A stretch of DNA of 50,535 bases from Planctomycetaceae bacterium (GCA_015062085.1 SUVI01000008.1:1-50535), one strand, 5' to 3'; shown: positions 7,638-16,298, counted from the first letter of the stretch. Notes: generated by a model not told the origin, from the sequence alone. Translations and numbers: made by a program.

Positions 7638-10160
7638 CTATTCCTCCGGAACTGGACTGGCCAAAACTGGGCGGAAGCCAAGGTTGTGGCGCCGAACGTC
7701 CGGCGCACTCCTGATCCGGTACGCGGAGCGACATAGCTGGGCGATGCTGAACCAGCTGCCACCGCGGTAGACTCGGCACGAGCCGCTGTTAGGGCCTGTC
7801 GGGTCGCTCGTTGGCGACTCGGTGTAGTAATCTTCATCATACCAGTCCTGGCACCACTCCATCACATTACCGTGCATGTCGTAAAGACCCCACGCGTTCG
7901 GGGCGTAACTCTTCACAGGGGCCGTCTTGTCGTGACCGTCATTATGTGCCTTATCATGCCAGAAAATACCGTCTGTATTACTGACCTCGCAGTAATTACC
8001 GTATCGCCAGAGATCAGACCCACTCGAACCAAATGAATACGCACTCGTCGTGCCCGCCCGGCACGCATACTCCCACTGCGCCTCTGTTGGAAAACTCACC
8101 GTCAGCCCAAGTTTCTCCGACAGCTTTTCGCAAAAAGATCGGCACTCCTCCCAGCTCACATAGTACATCGGATAGTCCGAACCTTCGCCACTCAACGGCC
8201 AAGACGTATCCGCCTTGTCGCGCTGCTGACGGATACTCGTGCCCATTACACTCTTCCACATCGCCTGAGTCACTTCCGTCTCAAGCATCCAGAAACCACG
8301 CGTAAGCGTCACGCTGTGCTGCGTTTCGTAATCAAACCGGCCCGGCTCGTCTTCTGGACTCCCCATCGTGAACGTGCCCGCAGGACACCAGCGGAAAGCG
8401 TACTCGATGCCGTCGACGGTCTTCACCATGCGTTCGCCGGCGGTATGGAAGGAGCCTGACGACTCTGAAAGCTGTGTTGTCTCAGGCGTTGACTCCTCGG
8501 TCGGTCCGGGCGGGGGGACCGGTTCGGAAATGGAAGCGGCTGGAGCTGCCAGAACAATGCGGAAGCCAAGGTTGACGTCCCGATCGTCCAGCAAATTCCA
8601 GTACCGGTACGCGGAGCGACAGTCCCGGGCGTCGCTGACCCAGCCGCCACCGCGGTTGACTCGGCTCGAGCGGATGCTGTCCTGGCACCACTCCTCCACA
8701 TTACCGTGCATGTCGTAAAGTCCCCACGCATTCGGCTTCTTTTGGCCTACTGGATGAGTTTGGCCTAATGGATGAGTTTCATCTCCGCTGTTGTCACTGT
8801 ACCAGCCCATCTCACCAAGATCCCCAGCATACGCGCCCGTCGTACCTGCACGACACGCATACTCCCACTGCGCCTCCGTTGGAAGACTCACAGTCAGCCC
8901 AAGTTTCTCCGACAGCTTTTCACAAAAAGATCGGCACTCCTCCCAGCTCACATAGTACATCGGATAATCCGAACCTTCGCCGTACAACGACCCAAACGTA
9001 CCCCTCTTGTCGCGCTGCTGACGGATACTCGTACCCATTACACTCTTCCACATCGCCTGCGTCACTTCCGTCTCAAGCATCCAGAAACCACGCGTAAGCG
9101 TCACGCTGTGCTGCGTTTCGATATCTTCTCGACCAGGCTCGCTGGAAGGACTCCCCATCGTGAACGTGCCCGGAGGACACCAGCGGAACGCGTACTCGAT
9201 GCCGTCGACGGTCTTCACCATGCGTTCGCCGGCGGTGCGGACGGCAGGTTTCGGCGGTTCGGGAGGGGGGACAGGTCCTGAGACGGGCGGAGGAACAGAG
9301 GAGGAGTCGGACTCCAATTTCGCGAGGATGAAGTCGTCGAGCTCTTCTTCATCGCCGCGGAGGAGAGGGATCTGAGATTCCTGACGCGTCAAGCGAATGT
9401 ATGTTTTCGTTTCATGATTCACATACGAAAACAGATTGTGGACACTGATCTGCCCATTCTGAGCCGCTTTTCCTTTCAGACCTTCCACCAGAAAATACGT
9501 GAAAACCCCATGCTTGAGCTCCGCGTCCTCCCATGAGAACTGGCCCGTTTTGCACGACGATATGATGAAAAAACCTGGATTCTCGATACCGACAGGATCC
9601 ACAAGCGTACGTATCCCTCCAAGCGGTTTCCAGCCGGAATCGACCAGCGACTCGCGGCATGCATCAACGAAAACCAGTTTCTGTTTCGCCTCGCAATCCT
9701 CCACGATCTGGTACAGATCACTCCGTTTCACCAGAGACGAAAGGTCATTGTATACCGCATCCATGGGACAAAAATAGCTTTCGTCGTTCAAACATGCCCC
9801 GTGACCGCTCAACGCGAGGACGAACATGCTCCCCTGATCCGCCTGATCTGCCAACAGGCGCGCCTGCTTGAGAATGTTCGAGCGCGTCGGAAGGAGAGAC
9901 GGGTCGTCCGAAGATGTTGAAAGACGAACGATATTCTCAGGCTGAAATCCGATCGCAAGGAGCGCCTCCTCCAACGCCTCCATGTCCGCCTCGCAATACT
10001 GAAGACTCTGAAACTGCCGAGGGTACGTATTCACCCCCACGAGCAGCGCGTAACGATGCGCCTTCGGAACCACACCCACTCCACGCCTGCCTTCAGGCTG
10101 CGCCCAAACCGTTGCCGCACATAAAAATAGACAAACAAACGTCCAAAAAATACGCTGCAT
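7638..10160 (-). CDS. Secreted caspase-like peptidase with two tandem FGE/C-type-lectin-fold domains
   Basis: An 840-residue exported protein. The start at 10160 has AGGAGAAG upstream and gives a signal peptide (residues 1-20, ending VWA). Residues about 35-280 are a caspase/peptidase C14 domain with the catalytic dyad His120 (SGHG) and Cys168 (DACRES). A proline-rich linker (about 285-305) leads to two FGE-sulfatase (SUMF1) domains, about 311-545 and 575-835, which arose by tandem duplication and still share long identical DNA stretches. The cysteines used by true formylglycine-generating enzymes are not at the expected positions after GGSW/GGGW, so these are probably binding modules, not enzymes. 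The C-terminal 35 codons of each copy differ in a pattern typical of retroelement-diversified proteins (see separate entries). The stop is the TAG at 7638. Confidence 0.88.
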   Translation of the reverse strand: MQRIFWTFVCLFLCAATVWAQPEGRRGVGVVPKAHRYALLVGVNTYPRQFQSLQYCEADMEALEEALLAIGFQPENIVRLSTSSDDPSLLPTRSNILKQARLLADQADQGSMFVLALSGHGACLNDESYFCPMDAVYNDLSSLVKRSDLYQIVEDCEAKQKLVFVDACRESLVDSGWKPLGGIRTLVDPVGIENPGFFIISSCKTGQFSWEDAELKHGVFTYFLVEGLKGKAAQNGQISVHNLFSYVNHETKTYIRLTRQESQIPLLRGDEEELDDFILAKLESDSSSVPPPVSGPVPPPEPPKPAVRTAGERMVKTVDGIEYAFRWCPPGTFTMGSPSSEPGREDIETQHSVTLTRGFWMLETEVTQAMWKSVMGTSIRQQRDKRGTFGSLYGEGSDYPMYYVSWEECRSFCEKLSEKLGLTVSLPTEAQWEYACRAGTTGAYAGDLGEMGWYSDNSGDETHPLGQTHPVGQKKPNAWGLYDMHGNVEEWCQDSIRSSRVNRGGGWVSDARDCRSAYRYWNLLDDRDVNLGFRIVLAAPAASISEPVPPPGPTEESTPETTQLSESSGSFHTAGERMVKTVDGIEYAFRWCPAGTFTMGSPEDEPGRFDYETQHSVTLTRGFWMLETEVTQAMWKSVMGTSIRQQRDKADTSWPLSGEGSDYPMYYVSWEECRSFCEKLSEKLGLTVSFPTEAQWEYACRAGTTSAYSFGSSGSDLWRYGNYCEVSNTDGIFWHDKAHNDGHDKTAPVKSYAPNAWGLYDMHGNVMEWCQDWYDEDYYTESPTSDPTGPNSGSCRVYRGGSWFSIAQLCRSAYRIRSAPDVRRHNLGFRPVLASPVPEE
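7671..7775 (-). other. Candidate variable region 2 (end of second FGE domain)
   Basis: Thirty-five codons encoding residues 796-830 (RVYRGGSW to NLGFR), aligned without gaps to 8559-8663. Of the 35 codon pairs 14 differ, by 21 bases. Twenty of these are at codon positions 1 or 2, for example GTC/TTC, GAC/ATC, TAC/ATC, AAT/AGT, GAT/GTT, GAC/CGC and GTC/CAC. There are no synonymous differences. Both block edges (CGAGTC and AACCTTGGCTTCCGC) are identical. This matches VR sequences of DGR target proteins, where template adenines in AAC/AAT codons are randomised. No template repeat was found nearby. Confidence 0.55.
8559..8663 (-). other. Candidate variable region 1 (end of first FGE domain)
   Basis: Thirty-five codons encoding residues 500-534 (RVNRGGGW to NLGFR), the counterpart of 7671-7775. 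Third codon positions are conserved at all but one codon while first and second positions change. The region is internal to the protein, not at its terminus, which is unusual for a DGR target and may simply reflect domain duplication of an already diversified module. Confidence 0.5.
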
Positions 10161-10206
10161 GATCTTCTCCTGATTTTTATAAAATTTGACACATGATGCG
10201 TCTTTC

Positions 10207-10234
10207 ATGATACAACAAAATGTGATTTTGTCAA
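10207..10234 (-). promoter_or_regulatory. Promoter of the caspase/FGE gene
   Basis: On the minus strand, TTGACA (10229-10234) is followed after 16 bases by TATCAT (10207-10212), about 47 bases upstream of the start codon. The -35 is a perfect sigma-70 consensus. Confidence 0.6.
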
Positions 10235-10265
10235 GGGGAGTCGAAAAAAATTCAAGAAATAACAA

Positions 10266-10311
10266 AAGCTAAGAGGAGAAGTACTGCATAAACAGATACC
10301 CCCCTTAGCTT
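10266..10311 (-). terminator. Possible terminator of tRNA-Ser
   Basis: AAGCTAAG (10266-10273) and CTTAGCTT (10304-10311) form an inverted repeat, extendable to 11 bp with one mismatch. On the minus strand a T-rich stretch follows. It lies downstream of the tRNA in its direction of transcription. Confidence 0.35.
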
Positions 10312-10397
10312 CTAATCGTCATCAACACGATCCCGATCAGCGTCACCGCCTCCCGGCACCACGGAAAAAAATACGTAAACCAGATAAACCAGTCAAG

Positions 10398-10479
10398 CGG
10401 AGGACATGGGATTCGAACCCACAACCGGTCTCCCGGCAACTGATTTCGAGTCAGCCTGCTAGCCATTCGCGTATCCTCC
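10398..10479 (-). tRNA. tRNA-Ser(CGA)
   Basis: The minus strand folds as a tRNA of 82 nt without an encoded CCA. The acceptor stem is GGAGGAT/GTCCTCC with discriminator G. The anticodon stem is GCTGA/TCAGT around the loop CTCGAAA, giving anticodon CGA (reads UCG). A 16-nt variable region contains CCGG..CCGG, and the T-arm is GTGGG-TTCGAAT-CCCAT. The long variable arm and G73 identify serine. The arm and D-stem are somewhat shorter than usual. Confidence 0.85.
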
Positions 10480-10580
10480 GACAAAGGGGAAAAGGAGAAC
10501 TTTCCTACTCACCCTTAATCTTTGGTGTAGTATACCAGATTTGAAATTTTCTGCAAGGGGGGGCGGAAAAAATTTTTAAT

Positions 10581-11243
10581 TTATATCCGAAACTCCAGAT
10601 CAGCGACTTCCGCGAAATCCCGGATCACGCGAAACGGATACTGCGAGTAGTCGCGCTCCTCCGAGTTTACGAGGATCACCTCGCCAGCCTTCGAGGCCAT
10701 CGCGGCCTGGATCCCGGGCGGTGAATCTTCGAAGATCAGCACGTCTTCCGGTTTCTTTCCGATGATCCGCATCGCTTTCAGATACATCGCAGGATCCGGT
10801 TTTCCGACGACCGTACCGTCCAGCCACACAAGATCTTCAAAACGAAACCATCGATCCAAACGTGCATAGTCGTAGAAGAATTCCACATTTGCCTGCGGTG
10901 AAGCCGTTGCGATAGTGAACGGGACGCCTCTTTCTTTCAGAGAATCCAGAAACGCTTCCGCTCCCGGTGCCAGCTCCTGCCCTTTTCGGACACAGATCTC
11001 GCGATACATTCGCTCTTTTTCTTCCGCTTCCTTCTGCACCGTCTCCGGAGAAAGTTTTCCGTCGAAAAGGATAGCGAAAATATCTTCATTCGTTTTGCCG
11101 TAGACCTTGGCAAAAAAATCTTCGAGCGTCAGCGTGAGGGAGTGCATGGCGCAATATTCCACCCACGCATCGATATGAAGCGGAGTATCCCAAAACAGAG
11201 TACCGTTAAAATCGAAAACGACACCGGAACAGTTTGAGTGCAT
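10581..11243 (-). CDS. HAD-superfamily hydrolase (beta-phosphoglucomutase-like)
   Basis: A 220-residue cytoplasmic protein. The start at 11243 (MHSNCSG) is chosen so that the first beta strand VVFDFNGTL sits at residues 8-16; the longer frame upstream overlaps the preceding small gene. Family motifs are nucleophile Asp11 in DFNGT, ATASP (motif II), KPDP (motif III lysine) and EDSPPG (motif IV). The second residue of the usual DxD pair is Asn13, so the general acid/base aspartate is missing; this may lower or alter phosphatase/mutase activity. Substrate unknown. It follows the small gene at 11261-11479 with 17 bases between them, so the pair is probably one operon. Confidence 0.8.
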   Translation of the reverse strand: MHSNCSGVVFDFNGTLFWDTPLHIDAWVEYCAMHSLTLTLEDFFAKVYGKTNEDIFAILFDGKLSPETVQKEAEEKERMYREICVRKGQELAPGAEAFLDSLKERGVPFTIATASPQANVEFFYDYARLDRWFRFEDLVWLDGTVVGKPDPAMYLKAMRIIGKKPEDVLIFEDSPPGIQAAMASKAGEVILVNSEERDYSQYPFRVIRDFAEVADLEFRI

Positions 11244-11260
11244 GACATCCACCCGATGGA

Positions 11261-11479
11261 CTAGAAATCCATAGAATTCAGATTGACGGTCTCCGAGGAA
11301 TCGCGCTGGCGGATCTTGCGGCTCATGATCGCAGCATCGTACCACGTAAAACTAAGTTCCGGATCAGAAGCAAAGCGTGCAAAAGTACGAAATGTTTCGG
11401 GACGGTGTTCTTCATTGAAAAGGAAAATGTAGCGTTCCGAACCTTTGGTTAATGCAAGTACATTCACTTCCTGACTCAC
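11261..11479 (-). CDS. Small hypothetical protein (72 aa)
   Basis: The start is GTG at 11479 with AGAGGTC upstream. The product has no signal peptide or membrane segment and reads like a compact alpha/beta protein (ALTKGSERYIFLFNEE, then FARFASDPELSFTWYDAA). I do not recognise a named domain, although it resembles small conserved proteins I associate with planctomycete genomes. The 17-base gap to the HAD hydrolase suggests co-transcription. Coding status rests on the RBS, spacing and composition. Confidence 0.6.
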   Translation of the reverse strand: MSQEVNVLALTKGSERYIFLFNEEHRPETFRTFARFASDPELSFTWYDAAIMSRKIRQRDSSETVNLNSMDF

Positions 11480-11549
11480 GAAATGACCTCTTTTAGGATA
11501 AAGTCGGCCGGAAATTTGGAGAGTTTCTCCTTTTTTGGATCTCCGACCC

Positions 11550-11577
11550 TTGATTTCTTTTGACTTTTAGGTAAAAT
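11550..11577 (+). promoter_or_regulatory. Promoter of ispG
   Basis: TTGATT (11550-11555), 16-base spacer, TAAAAT (11572-11577). It lies about 112 bases before the chosen ispG start. Confidence 0.4.
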
Positions 11578-11688
11578 GGAGGAAGAGTGTCGGGGACGAA
11601 CTGTTTCACCGAAGCACTTCAACTTCCTCACACTTACATTATCGGCAAATTTTACCCGTTTATTGAACTTTTACGCAAATTTTATTCC

Positions 11689-12837
11689 ATGGACCGTTCA
11701 ATTCCAAGAAATCCGACTCGGGAGGTCCGAATCGGCTCCTTTTCGATCGGCGCAGCCCATCCCGTCGCAGTGCAGACTATGTGCGCGACCCGGACACAGG
11801 ACGTTGACGCCACGCTTGCACAAGTCATCCAGCTCACGGAGGCAGGGGCGAAGCTCGTACGAGTGGCGTGCGATTCGCAGAATGATGCCGAGGCTCTCGA
11901 ACGACTTTCCCGGAAGATCCGCGAACTGAACGCACCTCTGCGTGAAAAGATCAATCTCTCGGTCGACCTTCAGGAAAATTACCGGGTCGCGGAAAAGATC
12001 GCGCCGTTCGTCGCCAAGATCCGATACAATCCAGGGCATTTGCATCATGTGGAGACGGACATTCCGTGGCGTGAAAAAGTTCGATGGCTCGTCGAGACTG
12101 CAAAAAAGACCGACACCGCACTGCGCATCGGGATCAACTGCGGGTCGATCGATCCGACAAAAAAAGCAGAAGAGGACCCCATTTTTGCGAGCGCACTGGA
12201 GCACACAGCATGGATGGCGGAATTGGGATTCGAACGTTTCTGCGTCTCTCTGAAAGACTCCGATCCGCAGAACGTCCTGAAGATCAACCGTCTCTTTGCA
12301 TCCCGATTTCCCGAAGTGCCGATCCACCTCGGCGTGACGGAAGCGGGAGTTCCTCCCATCGGGATCGCCAAAAGCCGTTCGGCCCTAGAGCCTCTTCTTT
12401 TTGAGGGGATCGGCGCCACGCTCCGCATTTCGCTCACCGTGCCGAACGAAAGAAAACGGGAAGAGGTCGAAGCCGGGCTCGCACTGATCGAAGACGTCGC
12501 AGCCGGACGCAGGACCGTCACGGAAGGGTGGAAGTCCGAAGGTCTGAACATCATCAGCTGCCCGAGCTGTTCACGCGTGCAGAACGGACGTTTTGTTGAA
12601 CTTGCGATGCAGGTACATGAAATGACGCAGTACGCGAAAGCCTACCCGCTCACCATTGCCGTGATGGGCTGCCGCGTGAATGGCCCCGGAGAGACGGACC
12701 ACGCCGACCTTGGCCTCTGGTGCGGCCCGAACGCGGTGAATCTGAAGTCGAAAGGGACGCTGCTTGGGAGTTTCCCCTACGATGAGATCCTCGGAAAGCT
12801 GAAAGAGGAACTGGACCGTCTGATCGCACTGAGATGA
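11689..12837 (+). CDS. ispG: 4-hydroxy-3-methylbut-2-en-1-yl diphosphate synthase (IspG/GcpE)
   Basis: A 382-residue iron-sulfur enzyme of the non-mevalonate isoprenoid (MEP) pathway, converting MEcPP to HMBPP. It has the expected N-terminal TIM-barrel region ([33 protein letters not shown]) and the C-terminal 4Fe-4S domain with Cys291 and Cys294 (SCPSCSR), Cys328 ([10 protein letters not shown]) and a following glutamate. Length is normal for the compact bacterial form. The start at 11689 fits the family N-terminus ([10 protein letters not shown]), although no clear Shine-Dalgarno sequence precedes it; the frame is open further upstream but that part is not family-like. It stands alone, divergent from the small-protein/HAD pair. 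Confidence 0.96.
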   Translation: MDRSIPRNPTREVRIGSFSIGAAHPVAVQTMCATRTQDVDATLAQVIQLTEAGAKLVRVACDSQNDAEALERLSRKIRELNAPLREKINLSVDLQENYRVAEKIAPFVAKIRYNPGHLHHVETDIPWREKVRWLVETAKKTDTALRIGINCGSIDPTKKAEEDPIFASALEHTAWMAELGFERFCVSLKDSDPQNVLKINRLFASRFPEVPIHLGVTEAGVPPIGIAKSRSALEPLLFEGIGATLRISLTVPNERKREEVEAGLALIEDVAAGRRTVTEGWKSEGLNIISCPSCSRVQNGRFVELAMQVHEMTQYAKAYPLTIAVMGCRVNGPGETDHADLGLWCGPNAVNLKSKGTLLGSFPYDEILGKLKEELDRLIALR

Positions 12838-12971
12838 ATGTGTGTTTGAGGGTACGGCTCGGAAGTGAGGGCGGGAGCTCAAAAAATTCCCGAAGAAACT
12901 CGAAAAAATGTTCATTTGGAGATTTTTTTGGAAAATTTTGACTTTTTTTGTGAAAAAAACCGTCCCACCTC

Positions 12972-13001
12972 TTGACAAAAACGGGTATTTTGACGCATAA
13001 T
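12972..13001 (+). promoter_or_regulatory. Promoter of the Gfo/Idh/MocA gene
   Basis: TTGACA (12972-12977), 18-base spacer, CATAAT (12996-13001). It is about 105 bases upstream of the start codon, leaving room for a 5' leader. Confidence 0.55.
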
Positions 13002-13105
13002 AGAAAATGTGCAGGCGGTGTATGCCGCTCCCGCCAAAAATTTTCCTTCCTGAGGTCCGTTCTGAATGGGGATGGATCGATATTTAATTTTTAAGGAGAG
13101 CAAGA

Positions 13106-14404
13106 ATGACTCAGACCAACCGTCGTAATTTTCTGAAGACTTCCGGTATCGTCGCCGGTTCTGCCGCAGTGAGCGGATTTGTTGCCCGCAGTGCCCACGC
13201 TGAAGGCAGCGACAAGATCAAAGCCGTCCTGATTGGATGCGGCGGACGTGGCAAAGGTGCCGGGAACGACTTCCTTCAGAATGAAAATACGGAAATTATC
13301 GCTGTCGCGGACGCGTTTGAGGACAACGCGAGAGGTGCCGCTAGTCAGTTCAAAGTTGCCGAAGATAAAGTATTCTGGGGATTCGATGCGTATCGCAAAG
13401 TTCTGGCCATCGCCGAAGCGCAGTACGTGATCATCGCCACCCCGCCGGGATTCCGCCCGATCCACTTCAAGGCTGCCATCGAAGCCGGCAAGAACGTCTT
13501 CATGGAAAAACCGTGCTGCGTCGACGCTCCCGGTTTCAATATGCTGATCGAAGCTGCCAAAATGGCGGACGCCAAAGGTCTGAAAGTCGGTGTCGGTCTC
13601 CAGCGTCACCATCAACAGTCCTACCTCAACGGTATCCGTGAGATCGTTGACGGCAAGTACGGCGATATTCTCTACACCCGCGTTTACTGGAACGGCGGCG
13701 GTGTCTGGGTCCGCGACCGTCAGCCCCAATGGACTGAAATGGAATACCAGATGCGTAACTGGTACTACTTCAACTGGCTCTGCGGTGACAACATCTGCGA
13801 ACAGCACGTGCACAATATCGACATTGGCAACTGGGTCATGACCGTCACCGACCCGAATGCCGATATGTTCGAAAAGTACGCTCACCCGGTGGAAGTCAAC
13901 GCTATGGGCGGTCGTGAAGTCCGTAAGTTCAACGGACGTTTCGGCGAAATTTTCGACCACCACTTCTGCGAATTCACCTATGCGGACGGTCGTAAAATGT
14001 TCTCCCAGTGCCGTCACCAGCCGAACACGTGGAGCAACGTCTCCGAAGCTGCTCACGGTACGAAGGGATCCGGAAGTGTTTCCTCTCGCGGCGGAGGACG
14101 CGGTCCCTACCAGCAGGAGCACACGGACCTGATCGAAGCCATCAAGACCGGCGCGAAGTACAATGAAGCCTACATTGGCGCGTACAGCTCCATGACCGCA
14201 GTCATTGGCCGTATGGCAAGCTACTCCGGCAAGATCATTAAATGGGACGACGCTGTGAAAAACGGCAAAGCCGACATGATCTACGAAAATCACGACCAGC
14301 TCACTATGCAGAGTGAAGCTCCGGTCAAACCGCTTCCGGAAGATCAGATCATCAATGGCGAAGTGTACGCCATCGCGAAACCTGGCGTCTGGATGCCGTG
14401 GTGA
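13106..14404 (+). CDS. Tat-exported Gfo/Idh/MocA-family oxidoreductase
   Basis: A 432-residue protein with a textbook twin-arginine signal (NRRNFLKTSG, cleavage after SAHA near residue 32) and AAGGAGAG before the ATG. The Rossmann domain shows IGCGGRGKG and the family EKP motif (MEKPCCVD), followed by the alpha/beta dimerisation domain. The family uses NAD(P) to oxidise or reduce sugars and cyclitols; exported planctomycete members are common and mostly uncharacterised. The strong promoter and terminator suggest a monocistronic, well-expressed gene. The substrate is unknown; the symporter downstream has its own promoter. Confidence 0.9.
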   Translation: MTQTNRRNFLKTSGIVAGSAAVSGFVARSAHAEGSDKIKAVLIGCGGRGKGAGNDFLQNENTEIIAVADAFEDNARGAASQFKVAEDKVFWGFDAYRKVLAIAEAQYVIIATPPGFRPIHFKAAIEAGKNVFMEKPCCVDAPGFNMLIEAAKMADAKGLKVGVGLQRHHQQSYLNGIREIVDGKYGDILYTRVYWNGGGVWVRDRQPQWTEMEYQMRNWYYFNWLCGDNICEQHVHNIDIGNWVMTVTDPNADMFEKYAHPVEVNAMGGREVRKFNGRFGEIFDHHFCEFTYADGRKMFSQCRHQPNTWSNVSEAAHGTKGSGSVSSRGGGRGPYQQEHTDLIEAIKTGAKYNEAYIGAYSSMTAVIGRMASYSGKIIKWDDAVKNGKADMIYENHDQLTMQSEAPVKPLPEDQIINGEVYAIAKPGVWMPW

Positions 14405-14454
14405 TCTACGATCTGAAATTTCAATAGGGATTTAGGTCCTCCTGAGTGAGACAG

Positions 14455-14499
14455 GCCTCTCTGAATGTGCGTGACAGCGCGTTTCAGAGGGGCTTTTTT
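14455..14499 (+). terminator. Rho-independent terminator after the Gfo/Idh/MocA gene
   Basis: GCCTCTCTGAA (14455-14465) pairs with TTCAGAGGGGC (14483-14493) over 11 positions with one G-T pair, followed by six T residues. Confidence 0.85.
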
Positions 14500-14542
14500 G
14501 ATGGAAATCTGATTTTTTTGCAGATTTTTTAAATTCCGAATC

Positions 14543-14571
14543 TTGCGAAAAAGAATGAAATCTGTTATACT
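14543..14571 (+). promoter_or_regulatory. Promoter of the symporter gene
   Basis: TTGCGA (14543-14548), 17-base spacer, TATACT (14566-14571), 55 bases before the start codon. Confidence 0.5.
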
Positions 14572-14625
14572 GCATGAAAAGAACGTATCCGATTCCCGCC
14601 TTTCCAAAATTTCAGGAGAATGTTG

Positions 14626-16152
14626 ATGGATTTTTCATGGCTTCATACGATGCACTGGCTTGACTGGTGCATGCTTGGTCTTTTTTTTCTGACGCTCATC
14701 GCCATTGGCATTTACTCAACTCTGCGTGTCCGCGCCAGCGGCGACTATTTCGTCGGCGGCGGGAAACTGCCTTGGTGGATCGGCGGGATCTCGCATCACG
14801 TCGGCGGCTACAGTGCCGTCGTCTTCACCGCCTGGGCAATGTACGCATATCGGGACGGCTTTTCGCTTTACGTTTGGTGGGCGCTTGGATTCGCAGTCTC
14901 GTGTGTCCTCTGCGGTCTGTTCATCGCACCAAAATGGTCGGAAGTTCGGCAGAAATTTGGAGTTCAGTCTCCGACCGAGTATCTGGCGATCCGTTACGGT
15001 CTAAGTACCCAGCAGATCATCGTCTGGAGCGGCGTCCTGCTAAAGCTGCTTGATCTTGCTGGAAAAACCGTCGCAATGGCACTCATATTGAAGGGATTTG
15101 CGGGGGTTCCGCTCGGATACGGCGTTCTGGTGACCGGGATCGTCGGCCTCGTATACAACACGCTGGGCGGTTTCTTTGCAAGTACGCGAAACGACGTTTT
15201 TCAGTTCCTCGTTCAGCTTACCGGCGGGATCCTGATGTTCATTTACGTTTTCCAAGCTCTCACGCAGCAGCAGCACGGAGTCAACTACTTCACGATGTGG
15301 GATCACGAGGCGCTTGCAGGCCATTTTTCACCACTGAGTACTGAGTGTAACCTTCTTTTCGCCATCGGGTTCTGGCTCGCGATCTTCTTTGGCTGCTCGG
15401 GCGGAAACTGGGGTGCGGGACTTCGTTTCATGGCAGCTCCCAACGGTGCCCAGGCACGTAGAAGTGCGATTTTTTCAGGAATTCTTTACTTCATTTGGCC
15501 GCTGGTGATCTTTGCGCCGATGTGGGCTGCACCGATCATTTGCCCAGGTCTCGAACAAGAGGAAATGAGTTCCGTTTACACAATAATGGCCCATAAAATG
15601 CTCCCGGCCGGCTTCGTCGGGATCATTCTCGCGTCCATGTTCGCAGCCAGCATCTCCACGATCGCCGGAGACTGCAATGCCGTAGCCAGTGTCATCGCAC
15701 GCGACATTGCGCCGTGCTTTTCCCGCAAGATCCTGACCAATGACGGCCAAACGCCGCTTTGGTTTGCACGGACGGTCGCCTTGGTCTTCACGTCGCTAAC
15801 GGTCCTCATCGCGTTCTACGGAGACGTTTTCGGCGGCGTGGTCGGACTCGTGGTGAAGTGGTTCTCCGGCCTTCTGGGACCAATCTCCGTACCTCTGATC
15901 CTTGGCCTGCTTCCGGCTTTTGACCGATGCCGGACGATGGCGGCAAACTTCTCCGTACTCGCCGGGATCGCCGTCTTTCTCTGCCTGGAATTCGGCATCT
16001 ACCCAGCCTGGAACGAACCGGACGGGGGCTGGATACTCGCTATGAAGAGTGCGACGATGGGAGCGCTCCTTTTCTACCCGGTCATCACCAGCCTCGCAGT
16101 CTTCTGTGCTTTTCTTCCGTTTGGAAAAGCAAGATCAGAGCAAAACAGCTGA
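14626..16152 (+). CDS. Sodium:solute symporter (SSS/SLC5 family)
   Basis: A 508-residue inner-membrane protein with about 13 hydrophobic segments. The ATG at 14626 is preferred over the ATG at 14620 because AGGAG (14614-14618) is 7 bases from the former and only 1 from the latter. Family features are the first segment with the FVGGGKLPWW and GGISHHVGGYSA sequences, the NTLGGFFASTRNDVFQ stretch, and later FAASISTIAGDCNAVASV, the usual Na+-site region. The family couples Na+ entry to uptake of sugars, sialic acid, amino acids or similar solutes. The substrate cannot be read from sequence; carbohydrate is plausible from the glycan-active neighbours. Confidence 0.92.
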   Translation: MDFSWLHTMHWLDWCMLGLFFLTLIAIGIYSTLRVRASGDYFVGGGKLPWWIGGISHHVGGYSAVVFTAWAMYAYRDGFSLYVWWALGFAVSCVLCGLFIAPKWSEVRQKFGVQSPTEYLAIRYGLSTQQIIVWSGVLLKLLDLAGKTVAMALILKGFAGVPLGYGVLVTGIVGLVYNTLGGFFASTRNDVFQFLVQLTGGILMFIYVFQALTQQQHGVNYFTMWDHEALAGHFSPLSTECNLLFAIGFWLAIFFGCSGGNWGAGLRFMAAPNGAQARRSAIFSGILYFIWPLVIFAPMWAAPIICPGLEQEEMSSVYTIMAHKMLPAGFVGIILASMFAASISTIAGDCNAVASVIARDIAPCFSRKILTNDGQTPLWFARTVALVFTSLTVLIAFYGDVFGGVVGLVVKWFSGLLGPISVPLILGLLPAFDRCRTMAANFSVLAGIAVFLCLEFGIYPAWNEPDGGWILAMKSATMGALLFYPVITSLAVFCAFLPFGKARSEQNS

Positions 16153-16154
16153 TT

Positions 16155-16293
16155 CCGGATGAGTTTACCGGATGAGTTTACCGGATGAGTTTACCGGATG
16201 AGTTTACCGGATGAGTTTACCGGATGAGTTTACCGGATGAGTTTACCGGATGAGTTTACCGGATGAGTTTACCGGATGAGTTTACCGGATGAG
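16155..16293 (+). repeat. 13-bp tandem repeat immediately after the symporter stop codon
   Basis: Ten perfect copies of CCGGATGAGTTTA and one partial copy, starting two bases after the TGA. Copies are identical, so expansion is recent or the array is kept homogeneous. Each unit contains a TGA. Confidence 0.97.
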
Positions 16294-16298
16294 CTGCG

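Noticed and set aside
6950..10580. Reverse transcriptase or template repeat of a DGR next to the caspase gene
   Set aside because: No open frame has RT motifs, and no A-rich near-copy of the variable block is present in the window; only a 12-base match was seen.
13091..14293. 400-codon minus-strand ORF opposite the Gfo/Idh/MocA gene
   Set aside because: The plus strand encodes a clear Tat-signal oxidoreductase with promoter and terminator.
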